Positions 25,896 through 37,545 of a stretch of DNA of 64,000 nt are shown here, piece after piece; the stretch's first letter is position 1; each line of letters starts with the position of its first letter. The stretch lies in assembly GCA_009760855.2 (NCBI GenBank), contig WPIO01000001.1, forward strand, positions 23,544,001 through 23,608,000. Direction: 5' to 3'. The position numbers and the translations under genes were made by a program. The DNA is from Cristatella mucedo (Eukaryota; Bryozoa; Phylactolaemata; Cristatellidae). The notes under the pieces are model-generated. The model ran no database searches, was not told the DNA's origin, and saw only the letters and a program-made list of their open reading frames with translations.

Positions 25896-26469
25896 GACCC
25901 GCTTGTAAACGTGAGGACTAGCACGATCAGTGCAGCAATACAGTTTGGTACGAACCTGTATACTACCGACCACGACAGACATCGTATTACAGTTAGATAA
26001 CCATCTACGGTAACTGCGTTTGCATGAATGGCAAAAATACTTCTTGATCGGACCATATCTGACTGCATATGAGCAGAGTGCGTGTCAGTTGTATGAGATC
26101 ATCTGACCGATCACGAATGATATAGCGCCAGAGGCAGAGCGCTTGGAAGTCCTGAGCTTTTCTCCTCAGAGCACTCCTTTGATTAGGACTCTTCATTTTA
26201 AAATTGGCTTCAAAGTCGATATTTGGCATTGGTGCTTCAGCTTCGAAAGCCAACAAGATTCACTCACTTTTTGGATCATGATTGTGGATAACGCAGCACG
26301 CCCCTAGCGGGTACGCGCTCTACCGGTACCTTATTTCACTGCCTGCGTTGCATTCGCTGGATAGCTTTTTATAAGTCACTTTTTTAATTTTGATACCTCA
26401 CTGGTATGAGGCTCTTCACGTAGCAAAATTGTTTGGACATGTCTAGCCATGGTTAGTAATTTTTCCTGC
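25896..26469. other. No gene recognised
   Basis: Mixed DNA, nothing assignable. Confidence 0.5.
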
Positions 26470-26640
26470 TCCTTAAATTCCTTGGAAATCGCTTTCCTTC
26501 CACCCCCCCCCCCGGAACTCATCTCTGCTGCCGACTCGGTAAGATCTTTTTCATCCGTCGTGCACCGCTACGTTCGTTCTACTAACATCTTCGGCTGTCC
26601 TCCTGAGTCGGCAGTGCTTTTTACTTTCTCTTTATATATC
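26470..26640 (+). mobile_element. LINE-B relic
   Basis: Translation SAADSVRSFSSVVHRYVRST resembles the LINE-B C-terminal SPAADYGSSFSAVL region. Poly-C at 26503. Confidence 0.55.
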
Positions 26641-26989
26641 AGCAAAAGCTTCCATATAAAAAGCCAAAGTATACCCAGTAACTTTTGCCCGGGTCGTAGA
26701 GCGAATCACCCCTCTGAGTCAGCATTGATTCGTGAGTATTAACTTTCTCAAGAAGTTTGACTTGTATAGAGTCTCTCATCTAGGTCTGCTGGATGTCTGG
26801 TGGCCTTAACAATAATAACAGCAGCAGATACAAAATTAATTGGGTTATATATTCGAAGAGAAAATACGTCAAATTGCTTAGTCAGAACATGCATTGTTTC
26901 AGAACTCACAGGTGAACAGAAGACAATTTACTCGAACGGAGCGCAGATGGCGCGGTGCAGTCAAGTTTACTTCGTCTTATTGAGCTTCT

Positions 26990-27700
26990 TTAAATCAGAT
27001 GGTGAGATATCAGCCGGTATTCAGCTCCATACTTTGGGAGCATAATATCAGAAGGCTGCACGATCTGCAATGGCCAGAGTTAGAAGAGCTTTCGGTAAGA
27101 CAGGATGTGAGATTAGGAAGAGATTCAGATGGGCAGACCGGAGCGACAGAGAGTGGAGGGACGTGATGGTGAGTGGTGGAGCCTTTAAATTCTAAACGCA
27201 GCTTGTTGGGGAGCCAGTGCAAGATTAGAGAGAAGTTGTGCAATGTGGCAATTGCGGCGTTGACGACAGAAAAGCCTAGCTACCATTTTATATAACCAAT
27301 TGCTTGTTTCTTTTTACAGGGAGGAAGACATGCAGGAAGCGAGTCGCATACATCAATTTAGGGTTCAGTTATGCATTGAAAAGCTTGTATGCATCCTTAT
27401 CTCAGCAAGAACAAGTTTTTTAATGTTACATAGGTCAAAGTAGGCAGAATTTACTATTGAGCTGATACCGTAATCTGGTCGAAAGTCTTTTGGGAGAGGA
27501 CATATGAATTGAGTGCAAGCGCAGCAATAATTTTGAGGCTCGTGGTTTCAAATTGTAGTAAAAACACAAAGTTCGATAATGCTTAGTACTACCGTCACCG
27601 GGTGCTCGGAGTTCAGGTGAACCCGTTGGTACCTGCTTGAGATTTGAAAGCGTCACCAAGAAGATGGCTTTCACAGCTGTCCGGCGTATTCGAAGCTCAG
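26990..27700 (-). mobile_element. LINE-C relic (L2/CR1-like RT C-terminus)
   Basis: Minus-strand broken frames read an SAYFDLCNIKKL-type stretch near 27440 and CHIAQLLSNLALAP and LPNKLRLEFKG near 27200, the usual RT C-terminal blocks. It is distinct in sequence from LINE-A and LINE-B. Confidence 0.65.
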
Positions 27701-27844
27701 ACATACAATGGCTGCAAAAATTCTACCACACAAATTAATCAAAGAGCGTTAACCTAATTCATTACACCAAAACCCGCCCTACTGTGTATAGTTGACATTA
27801 CAGTAGCTCACAAGATTGCCTGGCTCGCTGAGAGTGCGCCAGTT

Positions 27845-28614
27845 GACCAGCGAAGCTAAAATTCGGGCTTGTTTAGATAAGGATACCACGTCCAAGTTGG
27901 TCCATGCATTCGTGACATCCCGTCTCGACTTCTGCAACTCACTGCTTACTGGCCTACCAGCATGAGCGATCAGGCGATTGCAGCTGGTGCAAAACTCTGC
28001 AGCTAGGCTTGTATGTCGTGAGCGTCGCAGTTGCCACATTACTCCACTTCTCGCCGACCTGCACTGGCTACCAGTCAAGCAACGGATTGACTTCAAGGTT
28101 TTGTCGCTCACTTTTAGGTCCGTTCATTCTATGGCTCCAGCTTATCTCTCCGATATACTCCCCCATCAGGTCAAGCATCGTACCACCCGCTTTTCGGAAT
28201 CCAACAGTCTAGAAATACCTTGTACAAAACCTTAAATCCTTTGTAGACCGTGCATTTAGTTCGTATGCTCCCAAAGCCTGGAACTCCCTCCCGACCTGCG
28301 TCAGAACATCCCCTGACCTGACCACATTTAAAAGGAACCTAAAAACACACCTATTTAGGACAGCATTTAGTGGGTCCCTGTGATTCATCCTTGATGTGCT
28401 TATACGTGCTGACACTGTGCAAGCTGCCACTAACCACATTTTCATGCTGACCCTGTGCATGTCACCCCTAACCATATTATTCATTTTGTTTGTTTTTCAA
28501 GCATGATTTTACTTACCATTTAATTGCATTTCCCTTTGCAGCAAATGTAAAGTGCCTAGAAAGAGATTAAATTCTCTGAGGGCACTTTATCAAGTGCATT
28601 ATTATTATTATTTT
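27845..28614 (+). mobile_element. LINE-A 3' copy
   Basis: Well-preserved RT C-terminus (LVQNSAARLVCRERRSCHIT, LHWLPVKQRIDFKVLSLTF), one frameshift near 28235, complete 3' UTR, terminal hairpin and (ATT)n tail. Confidence 0.92.
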
Positions 28615-29111
28615 TAAGCGAAGCCAAGCGAAGAAAAGTGCCAAGCGCTCTGGCTTTGTTTTACGTCTCAAACTATATCTCGGAGTGATTTGAGCTTCCG
28701 AAGTATAGATCCCGACACGCCGCTCGGTAATGTGTACTGAAGAGAGACCGTCGCAGCTTTTTTAAACATTCCTCGTTGTATTTAGCAACTGTATATGATT
28801 TTGTTCGTGGTTAGCTTTGTATAATCTTACAGCTTTCTATGAAAGTTTTTCTGGGAGAAAAGAATGCAAAAACAATTCTGTAGCCCGGCTGTAGCCAGGC
28901 ACGGCTAATAAATATCGAAGTTTAGTTTGAAAATTCCAGAATTACGTAGGGCCACGAAGAGTGCTTGAACTACAGCAATAGCGTCACATAGAAAAGTACT
29001 TATATTAAATTATGTCCGTAGTCCACTTTAAACGGCTGCTTAGAAACGACACCACTCTAAAGGGTTACGCTTGCGTTGCTTGTTAAGTGCCCCGCCCCCT
29101 TGTCTCACGAG
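28615..29111. other. No gene recognised
   Basis: Mixed DNA, nothing assignable. Confidence 0.5.
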
Positions 29112-29900
29112 TAAACCCAAGATGTAATGTAATGTATCTCCGTCTGTAACTCCACAAAGTCATAAAGACCATGTGGGTGTTACGCAGGAGAGTTTTGTAT
29201 AGCGCACTCACAGCCTAAGCGGCTTTCGGTACGCATCGTGGGTCCCTGTGATTCGTCCTTCATGTGCTTGTGCGTGCTGACACTGTGCATTCTGCCACTA
29301 ACCACATTTGCATGCTGACCCTGTGCATGTCACCCATAACCATGCTATTCATTTTGTTTGTTTATCAAGCATGATTTTACTCACCATTCAATTGTGTTTC
29401 CCTTTGCATCAAATGTAAAGCGCTTAGAGAGAGATTGAGTTCTCTGACGGCGCTTTATTAAGTGCATTATTATTTATATTATTATTATTACGCATTCGGT
29501 AGCCAACAGACTTTGTCTCACGCAACAAAGAGAAAGTATGAAGCATAGCAGAGTCTGGAGAGCAGTTGAGGTAGTGAGTAGCATGAAAGTAGTAGCTCAG
29601 GACCGCTGAAAAGGATGATCCATAGGCGGCAGTAGGAGAGTAGTTATCGTTGTGTAACAATTGTGAAAGCGAGTTCCACAGTCTAAGACCTGCAGAGCTA
29701 AAGCTTCTGTCGCCAACGGTCTTTAAGCGGAGGAATGGGACAGCTAATTTATTGTCCACACAGGACCTGAGGGCGCGAACCGGCTGAAACTGATACAGCA
29801 GTTCAGCTAGGTACGAAGGAGCCAACCCGTGGCGGGTCTTGTGGTCAGCGTAAGAACCTTGCTCTGAATCCATTGGTCAACCGGCATCCATCTTAGCTCC
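29112..29900 (-). mobile_element. LINE-B copy 3, split by LINE-A
   Basis: Begins with the (CATTA)n tail complement at 29126 and the LINE-B 3' UTR. It is interrupted at 29237-29489 and then resumes into the RT C-terminus (HKTRHGLAPSYLAELLYQF, KLAVPFLRLKTVGDRSF). Confidence 0.9.
29237..29489 (+). mobile_element. LINE-A 3' fragment inserted in LINE-B
   Basis: 253 bp starting in the 3' UTR and ending in (ATT)n. It is flanked by the duplication ACGCAT at 29231-29236 and 29490-29495. Confidence 0.92.
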
Positions 29901-30596
29901 ACGCCTAGTTTCAGACGGATTTTACAGCTGCGTCTTCGCTTCTCTGCACAGTGCGATTTGAGCTGAATTTAAATTGTCCTGCACGAGTCAATCTAGTTGG
30001 ATTATCTTTCTGAATGAGTGCAGCAATACTGATCGAATTTTTCTTAAGCGCGAGTGCAGCAACACTAATCTTTTTAAGGATATCTCTGCCGACCTTTGTT
30101 CTCGGTACAATTCTTAATACTACCATAAATAATTGTCTAGGATGTAATCTCCAAAATAGACTGCATATGCTCGCACTATAATAGTACGAAGCAAGACGTT
30201 TGGCTTGTAAGGTTACCGAAGATACCATGCCGAAATAACTACCATGACAAATTACGTATTAGGCGATCTCTGGAGTTGTGAAGCTCTTAAAAATCACTAT
30301 AGACTAATAAATTTACAATTGAAATCAATCCAATTCAAAAAATATTGACACTGCAGATTAATCTGATACCTTAATTTGGATAAGTCTTCATGGCTATGAT
30401 GTGGGCCTTTATTAGCATAGATTGGGTATTTGGAGGTCTTTGAAAATTGATTCATATTAACGCACTCATATACAACTTTCTTAATACAAAATATAAGAAC
30501 GCTCAGTGCACCTATAACAATACTATTATTTTATTAAGTGCTGTGTTTCAGTGACAATCAGTTGACTTGAGATTCGTCGCTTGAGTCATGCTAAGT
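29901..30596. other. No gene recognised
   Basis: A 105-codon minus-strand frame (29911-30228) borders LINE-B but is not recognisable. The rest is AT-rich. Confidence 0.5.
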
Positions 30597-30970
30597 AATA
30601 ATAATAATAATAATGCACTTGATAAAGCGCCCTCAGAGAACTTAATGTCTCTCTAGGCGCTTTACATTTGCTACAAAGTAAAATGCAATTGAATGGTAAG
30701 TAAAATCATGCTTGAAAAACAAACAAAATGAATAATATGGTTAGGGATGACATGCACAGGGTCAGCATGCAAGTGTGGTTAGTGACAGCATGCACGGTGT
30801 CAGCACGCATAAGCACATCAAGGACGAATCACAGGGACCCACTAAATGCTGTCCTAAATAGGTGTGTTTTTAAGTTCCTTTTAAATGTGGTCAGGTCAGG
30901 GCATATTCTGACGCAAGTCGGCAGGGAGTTCCAGGCTTTGGGAGATTACGAACTAAATGCACGGTCTCCA
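30597..30970 (-). mobile_element. LINE-A 3' fragment
   Basis: (AAT)n, hairpin, 3' UTR and the last RT codons; 5'-truncated at about 30970. Confidence 0.9.
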
Positions 30971-31067
30971 ATGCTTGACAGCCATTAAGGTTTTAAAGTT
31001 ACTTGATTGCCATAAACTCCACGGCGATGCTTTCAACAAAAAAATATGTCCAAAAACATGTTTATTC

Positions 31068-31145
31068 GTGTGTGCGCGCGCGCGTGTGTGTGTGCGCGTG
31101 CGCGCGCGCGAGCGCGCGCGCGTGTGTGTGTGTGTGTGTGTGTGT
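31068..31145. repeat. (GT)n/(GC)n microsatellite
   Basis: Alternating purine-pyrimidine tract of GTGTGC and GCGCG units, potentially Z-DNA forming. Confidence 0.9.
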
Positions 31146-31271
31146 GACCTCGCGTCTAGATTATTGAAATTCTCCTTATTCAGGACTCCTGACCGGTAGT
31201 TTTAATCGTCAGCAACTCGTGCAACAATCAGTGGCTCGTCTTTTCTGCCGTCAAAATATAAATATTAGCTG

Positions 31272-31432
31272 ATATAGTTGCCTCATTTATATAGCGGCAG
31301 AAGAGCCTAAACGGCTGTCAAAACCGCTGTCAGATAGCAATAAAGAATCGCCCATTGCAAGATTTGAGCCCACGATCACGGTCCCGAAGAGCGAGCTTCT
31401 TACCTCCTGGGCTATCACGGCCCAACGTAGCC
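31272..31432 (-). mobile_element. SINE-1 copy d, diverged
   Basis: Matches the SINE-1 body (AGCGGCAGAAGAGCC) and head in reverse orientation, with decayed promoter boxes. Confidence 0.75.
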
Positions 31433-32084
31433 GCCATGTCACACTAGTTCCGTCAAATTTTCGCTGGATTCCTATCAAGAATCAAAACGCTTTCAAGATA
31501 CTCAGTCTGGCTTCAACCAATAACTTCACTCGTGTGCATCCGTCATCCTAGCTAACCTTGTCGTGTCTTCGGTGCGCTCTCGAACCACCACCCCGCTCCT
31601 CAGGATCTAGTCATATGGCCGTCCCTCGCACTAAAGTGAAATCGTTGAGGAGATCAAGCCTTCACCTCGAGTCGCTCCTGTCTATGGTTACCACCTAAAA
31701 TGTGTCTCACATATTTCGCTAGGTCTCAGATTTAGGCGCATATTCCGCTAGCGATCGGCTTTCTCTTCGTCCTAGAGAGCTTTGGCGCTCTTGATTCTGT
31801 CGCGTGCTTTTCGTGAATTTGCATACGTCAGCTATGCATGATTATGTGCGCGCTACTAGTCATAGCTCTTGCTAAACGGTGGCCGAGAGTTTCTTAGTGA
31901 TTGACCCACCAGGCTGAGCCAAGCAAGCATCGTACTTGTTTGCGGTTCCTTTATGGATACAGTGCACGTAAGTAGCTCGTCGGTAATGATTATCTTACCT
32001 CGAGCTGTAAAGAAACCGAATAGAGATGAAGCTCTCTTAGGGTGATACACGAACAAATATAATAATCACCATTATAAAAGAAAG
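31433..32084. other. No gene recognised
   Basis: A short QSGF-like match near 31510 might be another LINE relic; otherwise nothing. Confidence 0.4.
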
Positions 32085-32720
32085 CAATTTACGTTACCTG
32101 TTGTAAAAACCTTGAATCTAGGACGCAGTCTGAGTCACGAGATAAGTCAAGAAAGTAAGTATCGGACGCGCTTAAAGCCTCAGAGGGAGTTGTCCAACTT
32201 CGCAACAGGAGAGAAGATAAAGATTGTTTCGCTGCGAAGAATTGCGAAAGTGAGTTCTGTAATCTAGCACTCGCAGTGCAAATTTTTCTGTCACCAGCTA
32301 TATACTTTAAGCAAACAGCAATACTTACCATCAATAATAAAAATAATATGTTTGTTGTAGTTCCCTCAGAGACCTCAATCTCTTTCTAGGCACTTTACAT
32401 TTGATGTAAAGGAAGCACGATCGAATGGTTAGCGGTAGCATGCTCCATGAACAACAAGCATAACATGGTTAGAGGTGACATGCACAGGGTCAGTATGCAA
32501 ATATGGTTAGTCGCAGCATGCACGGTGTCAGCACGCATATTCACAACCATTAAGGTCATGAGAGAACTAGAAAGCTCCAGGTGGCCGAAACTGGTGCAAT
32601 AGCTCAAATAGGTGCAAAATAGCTTTTTTATAGCGAGCATTGTCGCATTGTCGGTCAGAATAATAATTCGGCAATGTGCCTAGTGGTCAACTGGAATCAA
32701 AGGCCCCAACTTGAGAAATA
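32085..32720 (-). mobile_element. LINE-B copy 4, split by LINE-A
   Basis: Diverged LINE-B C-terminus (ASARLQNSLSQF near 32250) before and after a LINE-A fragment at 32336-32555. Confidence 0.7.
32336..32555 (-). mobile_element. LINE-A 3' fragment inserted in LINE-B
   Basis: Degraded (AAT)n, hairpin and 3' UTR landmarks to about 32555. Confidence 0.8.
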
Positions 32721-33716
32721 AAGGTTACGAAAAGATCAGTTGACTCACAAGCATAATTGATAAGATAGTCGACTGATTTCCTTGGATATACAGACCAACC
32801 TAGCGGCCTTATATAGCACAACTGTAGATTTTTACTGGCTTTATTGTAATAGCCCTGCCAATAATAGTCTGGCTTAGAGAACTAGGATTATGTTATGACT
32901 TTTAGCAATCCGCTATAGTAACTAGTCCCAAATCATGTACAGGGATGGAAAACAATGAATAGATGATGGTACGATCTGCTGAACAAAATTTAAAAATATC
33001 GGGGTGCGGTGGAGTGGCGTGGCTTAGAGACACTTTAAGCATGGCTATACACTTAGGGGTTTCTCACAGCTTTCGCTTACTCCACGGAAATGATCCTTTA
33101 ACTGCTTTTCCTCTCAATATTTGCTTCTTCCATGAGAATATTCCTTTACGTACTTATACATGATGCAATTGCTTATGTTTTTTGCGAAAAATCCGCCGAC
33201 ACACTTCTTGTACGTACTGCCTAGAAAGATGTTGGGTTTCTTGGGATGCAGTAATGTAAAAATTCCTAGCGACCGGAGGCCGTCTGCAATGAGACTGAAT
33301 TAAAAAAAAAAGAATTTTGCCTGAGCTGGAACTGATCCCAAATGTTTTTCTATTAATTTCTGTCCTGAAACATAGCTGGTGCTCAGAATATGATGCGTGC
33401 AAAAGCAGCATTGACACGGGCACAAATTTAAATCAAAACAGAGCTCCGGGCTCACCTTTTCGGAGTCATGTGATAACGCTAACTTTAACATGCATTTCTC
33501 GGTCTCCTCCAGAGCTCGGTTCAGTCGAAATTCAGCAGCCCCTGGACCAAATCAAGGTGGCAAAAAGAGAGCCTGTTCCGCTTAGGTTGTCTTTATATAT
33601 AAAAGCCAGGCCGGTAAGCAAGTATAGATGTTTCTCAAAATTGAATACCGGACGTCTTGTCGCAATAATAATTGCCACCACAGAAATTTTGACATGTAGG
33701 TTGCCGTCATACCTAA
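32721..33716. other. No gene recognised
   Basis: About 1 kb of mixed DNA. A 135-codon plus frame (33317-33724) is not recognisable. Confidence 0.5.
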
Positions 33717-35195
33717 TGAAATGAAATGTATTTCCGTCTGTACCTCCACAAAGCCACAAGAGCTGAATTGCGGTAGTCTAGCCTTAACAGAACCAGGAAG
33801 CCACTTAAATTTGCAGCAAGCCACTGTCGTAGATGGTCCCCAATCTTATACATGGACCGGACGTTATGGCTAGCTGTGGAAGCAGTCTTTCTAATAAAGC
33901 TTTCGAAATTCAGGCACTTTTCAAAGAGAACACTTAAATTCCAATCACACAGTGACGCTTGCACAACAGCACCACTAATTAGAAGAGACAAATCTGCAAG
34001 TCCAGCCGCACGCTTTGGTCATCCAATGTGTAGGAGTTGGGTTTAATTGTGGTTTAGTTTTTAAGGAAATTTTCAGACATCTGGGATTGAATGCCTTCAA
34101 GGCAGCATTTAGTTCATCCGTCTCTGCAGCAGAGTGTGATCGAATAAGCAAAAATAAAATCAAGAAATCGGAAGCATGGAAGTAATAGCCGATCCTCCCG
34201 AAGGCACGAATACAATTTCCCAGATGCTCGGTATAAATCGAGAATATCAAAGGATCAAGAATGAATCCTTTGGAACTTCACAGGCGACTGGTCTGCTGGA
34301 CGAGACGTGCCAGAATGCGATACGGATTGAACAGTATGGAATAATTTGAACCAAGCCATCATCTACCAGACCAATTGTTCTTTTCAATCGTTCAAATATG
34401 ACATCGCGATCAATAGTGTCAAACGCAGCTGACAGATCAAGCAAGCCAGTCAGTGCCGAGCTGGTTTGGTCTAGCGGTTAAGGTGCTCGCCCCGACCAAG
34501 GTCTGACTGAGGTCGTGGGCTCGAGCCCCGAGGCACATGTGAAGCGCCTGAATAGAGATTAAGTTCTCTTGGGGCGCTATATAAATGAATTATATTACCA
34601 TTGACGTCATCGTTACTGCTTAGTACCTCGTTCCTCACACGGAGGAGAGCAGTTCCGGTGGACTGGGGTCGCTTGAATCCCGGGACTGAAATGCTCGCTT
34701 CTGTAAATCCTACATTTGCAATGTATTCTGCAAGCTGGTTAGCGACAATGTTTTCGATTATCTTTGACAAAAAAAAGAAACTGGGTGATAGTTTGCTATG
34801 ACGTCTGAATCAAAGCCATGCTTTTCAAGTATGGATCGAAGATGTCCGATTTAAAAGACATTAGAACAAACCCGTCATTCACAGAAGCATTAAAAACCGT
34901 TAGTTATGCTGAAATGAGTTTGTCGGCTAGTGAAGACTAGAGAAGGAGTGGTGCTGGATTGACAAGAGCCAAGTTCTTTTACTTCTTCAGGAAGCCACTT
35001 CCTCTGTAGAAACCTCTGAACATTTCTCGCAAAAATTGTTTTAGTTGGACATAGCTTTATGGAAACTCGGAAATGAGCAATTCTTTCAACGAAGAGGGCA
35101 GATAACTTATTGGATGAACTGCTGACATCTTTGGAGAGAGAACTCTCAGAGGCTCCTTTGGCTTTCATTCTTCTTGCCTTACCGTTTGCACTATA
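33717..35195 (-). mobile_element. LINE-B copy 5, internally deleted, with a SINE-2 inserted
   Basis: Minus-strand order: linker (SSSNKLSALFVERIAHFRVS near 35090), FLSKIIENIVANQLAEY near 34750, LDLSAAFDTIDRDV near 34420, FSIYTEHLGNCIRAFG near 34230, then HNVRSMYKIGDHL near 33870. The reading then jumps from a LRLDYRNSA-type motif straight to the 3'-terminal CTTTGTGGAGGTACAGACGG and a CATTTCATTT tail. The region between those two points, present in other copies, is deleted. All frames are broken. Confidence 0.82.
34455..34598 (+). mobile_element. SINE-2 copy a: tRNA-like head joined to an L2-like hairpin tail
   Basis: A box TGGTCTAGCGG at 34467-34477 and B box GGCTCGAGCCC at 34518-34528. The tail that follows (GAAGCGCCTGAATAGAGATT to GGGGCGCTATATAAATGAAT) parallels the LINE-A and LINE-D terminal hairpins. 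Inserted in the LINE-B RT. Confidence 0.88.
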
Positions 35196-35552
35196 TTTAA
35201 AACTTTCGGTGACCAGGCTTAATCATCGAAAGTCCAGAACTCACTTCCGGCTATGGTAACTGCCTGCATTGAATTTGCATGATATAAGTTGCAGCTAACG
35301 ACGCATCTGTTCTGGTTATCTTTTTCTTCGCCTCGAGGAACTTGTCTTTTCTCAGATGCGCTTTGCGTACTCAACCACTCATGACTCAGTGTACAATTCT
35401 AGCCGGAGGTGCTACTTAGCGGTGGCCCCCAAATGTCTTCTTGCGTGCTTTAGTGCGCTTGCCAAAGCACGATACTTGTATGTTTTTGTATTCTTGTCAA
35501 ATTATGATACGGCGCGTGTCATTAATCCTTGGTTATTGACTCGCTTACAGCA

Positions 35553-35790
35553 ATTTATTGCAGTGTATCTCCGTCTAAAACTCCACAAAGTCATAAAGAC
35601 CATGTGAGTGCTACGCAGGAGAGTTTTGTGTAGCGCACTCACAGCCTAAGCGGCTTTCGGTACGCATTCGGTAGCCAACAGACTTCGTCGCACGCAGCAA
35701 AGAGAAAGTGGGAAGCATAGCAGAGTCCGGAGAGCAGTTGAGGTAGTGAGTAGCTCATGACGGCTGGAAAGAATGTGCCGTAGTCATGTG
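35553..35790 (-). mobile_element. LINE-B 3' fragment
   Basis: Complement of the LINE-B 3' UTR from its terminal GTATCTCCGTCT block upstream to the AACTGCTCTCC region. Confidence 0.85.
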
Positions 35791-36450
35791 CCATCACTCA
35801 CGTAAGGATACCGCAGCCAAGATACAGTCCACGCATTAGCGACGTCCCTTCGACTTACAGGTATGTAACTCGCTGCTCGAAGGTTTGCTTGCTTGTGCGG
35901 TAAGACGCCTGCAGTTAGCGAAGCATTCTGCAGCCACGCTTGTCTGCCTTGAACGTCGAAGTGGCTACAGTACACTAGCACTTCTAACCAGCCTGCTCGG
36001 GCTCCCCTTCAAGTAGCGTATTGGCTTCAAGATTTAACAACTCGCTTGTAGATCCGTTCATTCTCTTTCACCAGAATCCCCGTCCGATCTACCGCCCAAC
36101 AAAGCAAAAGCATTGTTCAGCCCGCTCTTCTGACTGAAGTCGCCCTAGCTGCGCCTCTAACCAACCTCAAGTCCTTCGGAGACCGTGCCCTGAGTTCCTA
36201 CGCTCCTAAAGCCTGCAGCTCATTTCCGACTGATCCCCCGCAATAATTCCCTAACTCGTTGCCGTTTAGGTGGAAACCATCTCCCAATTCGTTACTCGTA
36301 GCGTTTTCTCTGTCTGAGTACATTGTGCTTTGTATCCTGACCTGCTACAAACACTGATTGGTCGGCATGCTTCCCATCCAGAATGTGCAGAGTGCCGATA
36401 AATAGATCAAGTTCCCTGTAGGGCGCAGTCTAAATGCTTTATTATTGTAA
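35791..36450 (+). mobile_element. LINE-A 3' copy, old
   Basis: Highly diverged RT C-terminus (AACTCGCTGCTCGAAGGTTT, then CTTGTCTGCCTTGAACGTCG) with a decayed tail ending GCTTTATTATTG. Confidence 0.75.
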
Positions 36451-36459
36451 TTGTCTTCT

Positions 36460-37180
36460 TTGAATTCAGAGCGGGGAGGGGCGAGCGGTGCGACGCGTGC
36501 ATAATCTAGGGGCGGCAACATGTGGCGGCGCTTCGTCTGAGGCTGCTCGATAGGGGCGCAGAATCTTGCACGGAGAGCAGCAGATCGTTAAAAGAAAGAA
36601 CGCTTCGTGACGCAACAGTGGGCTCAGCCTCCGTATTTGAGACCACCAGGCAAGGACTGACTTCAGCGTACGCATCGCCGACGGTTGCGAAACAAGTAAT
36701 TCATTTCTAGACGATTTCCGTAGATCTTTGGATCGCGAGTGCCTGCCTGCGGCGCAGTCGCTAGCCGCTCCAGCCACGTCCGGAGCGGCTAGCGAGAACG
36801 GGGCGCCTGTCGATGCTGCCGATCGCCGGACGAGAAGCATTGGGTAGCGCCCCGGCGGCTGCCCCTTGGTGCCGTAAGCCGCGATATTTGCGGGCACCGA
36901 GGGGGTGGAGCGCCGTTTTTGTAAGGTTCGGCGTTCTGGCGCGCTTACTGGTTCAGGGCGCTAGCTCTCTCGACTCGCACCCGAGTGTGGACGTTTCACT
37001 TGCCGTGCGCTGGCCGAAGCACCAGCTCCCTCGCCGCTGCGAACGCAGCCGGGTCGCTCATTCGCGCCGTCACTCCAACGGGAGAGCGAGACGCAACGCT
37101 ACCTGGCGACGATAGCGCCTAACGCGGTAACTGTGCGAGGAACGCCCGGTCCGCGTGAGCTTCATCGCGTGGCCCCTTCT
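36460..37180. promoter_or_regulatory. Orphan GC/CpG-rich island 1
   Basis: About 720 bp of strongly GC-rich DNA in AT-richer surroundings, with open frames on both strands (up to 143 codons on minus) but no recognisable protein. It contains a 14-bp-stem perfect hairpin at 36758-36795. It may be a promoter or first exon of an unrecognised gene. Confidence 0.45.
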
Positions 37181-37399
37181 TATATGAGGACCGTAGATGC
37201 TTCTTGCCTGACTGTTGCTGTTTTCAATAGCCAAGCTAAGTAAATAATTTATCGAATTTAGCGCACAAAGACGACAAGTGCGGGCAATAATCCAGCGTCT
37301 GCGGATGAGGTCTAAAGGAGCCGAAAAATGAATGAGCGCGGAAGCGGCCTGCCAGAACCACTTGCAACCACCAGGTGGCGCCCTAAAGTACAATACAGG

Positions 37400-37545
37400 T
37401 GAGCTGATTTAGCAGCCTCATTTGCGTACGTAACGGCAGAAGGGCCTTTGCGACTATCACCCCGCTTGCAGCCCAAAATAAAGGATTGTCTGCTGAAAGA
37501 GACTCGAACCCACGAACTGTGTCGTCAAGTATGAGCACCTTACGA
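37400..37545 (-). mobile_element. SINE-1 copy e, diverged
   Basis: Reverse-strand body (GGCAGAAGGGCCTTTGCGAC) and head with GAACCCACG; decayed ends. Confidence 0.75.

Noticed and set aside
34455..34535. Genuine tRNA gene
   Set aside because: Promoter boxes are good but the acceptor and anticodon arms do not pair; a SINE head explains it better.
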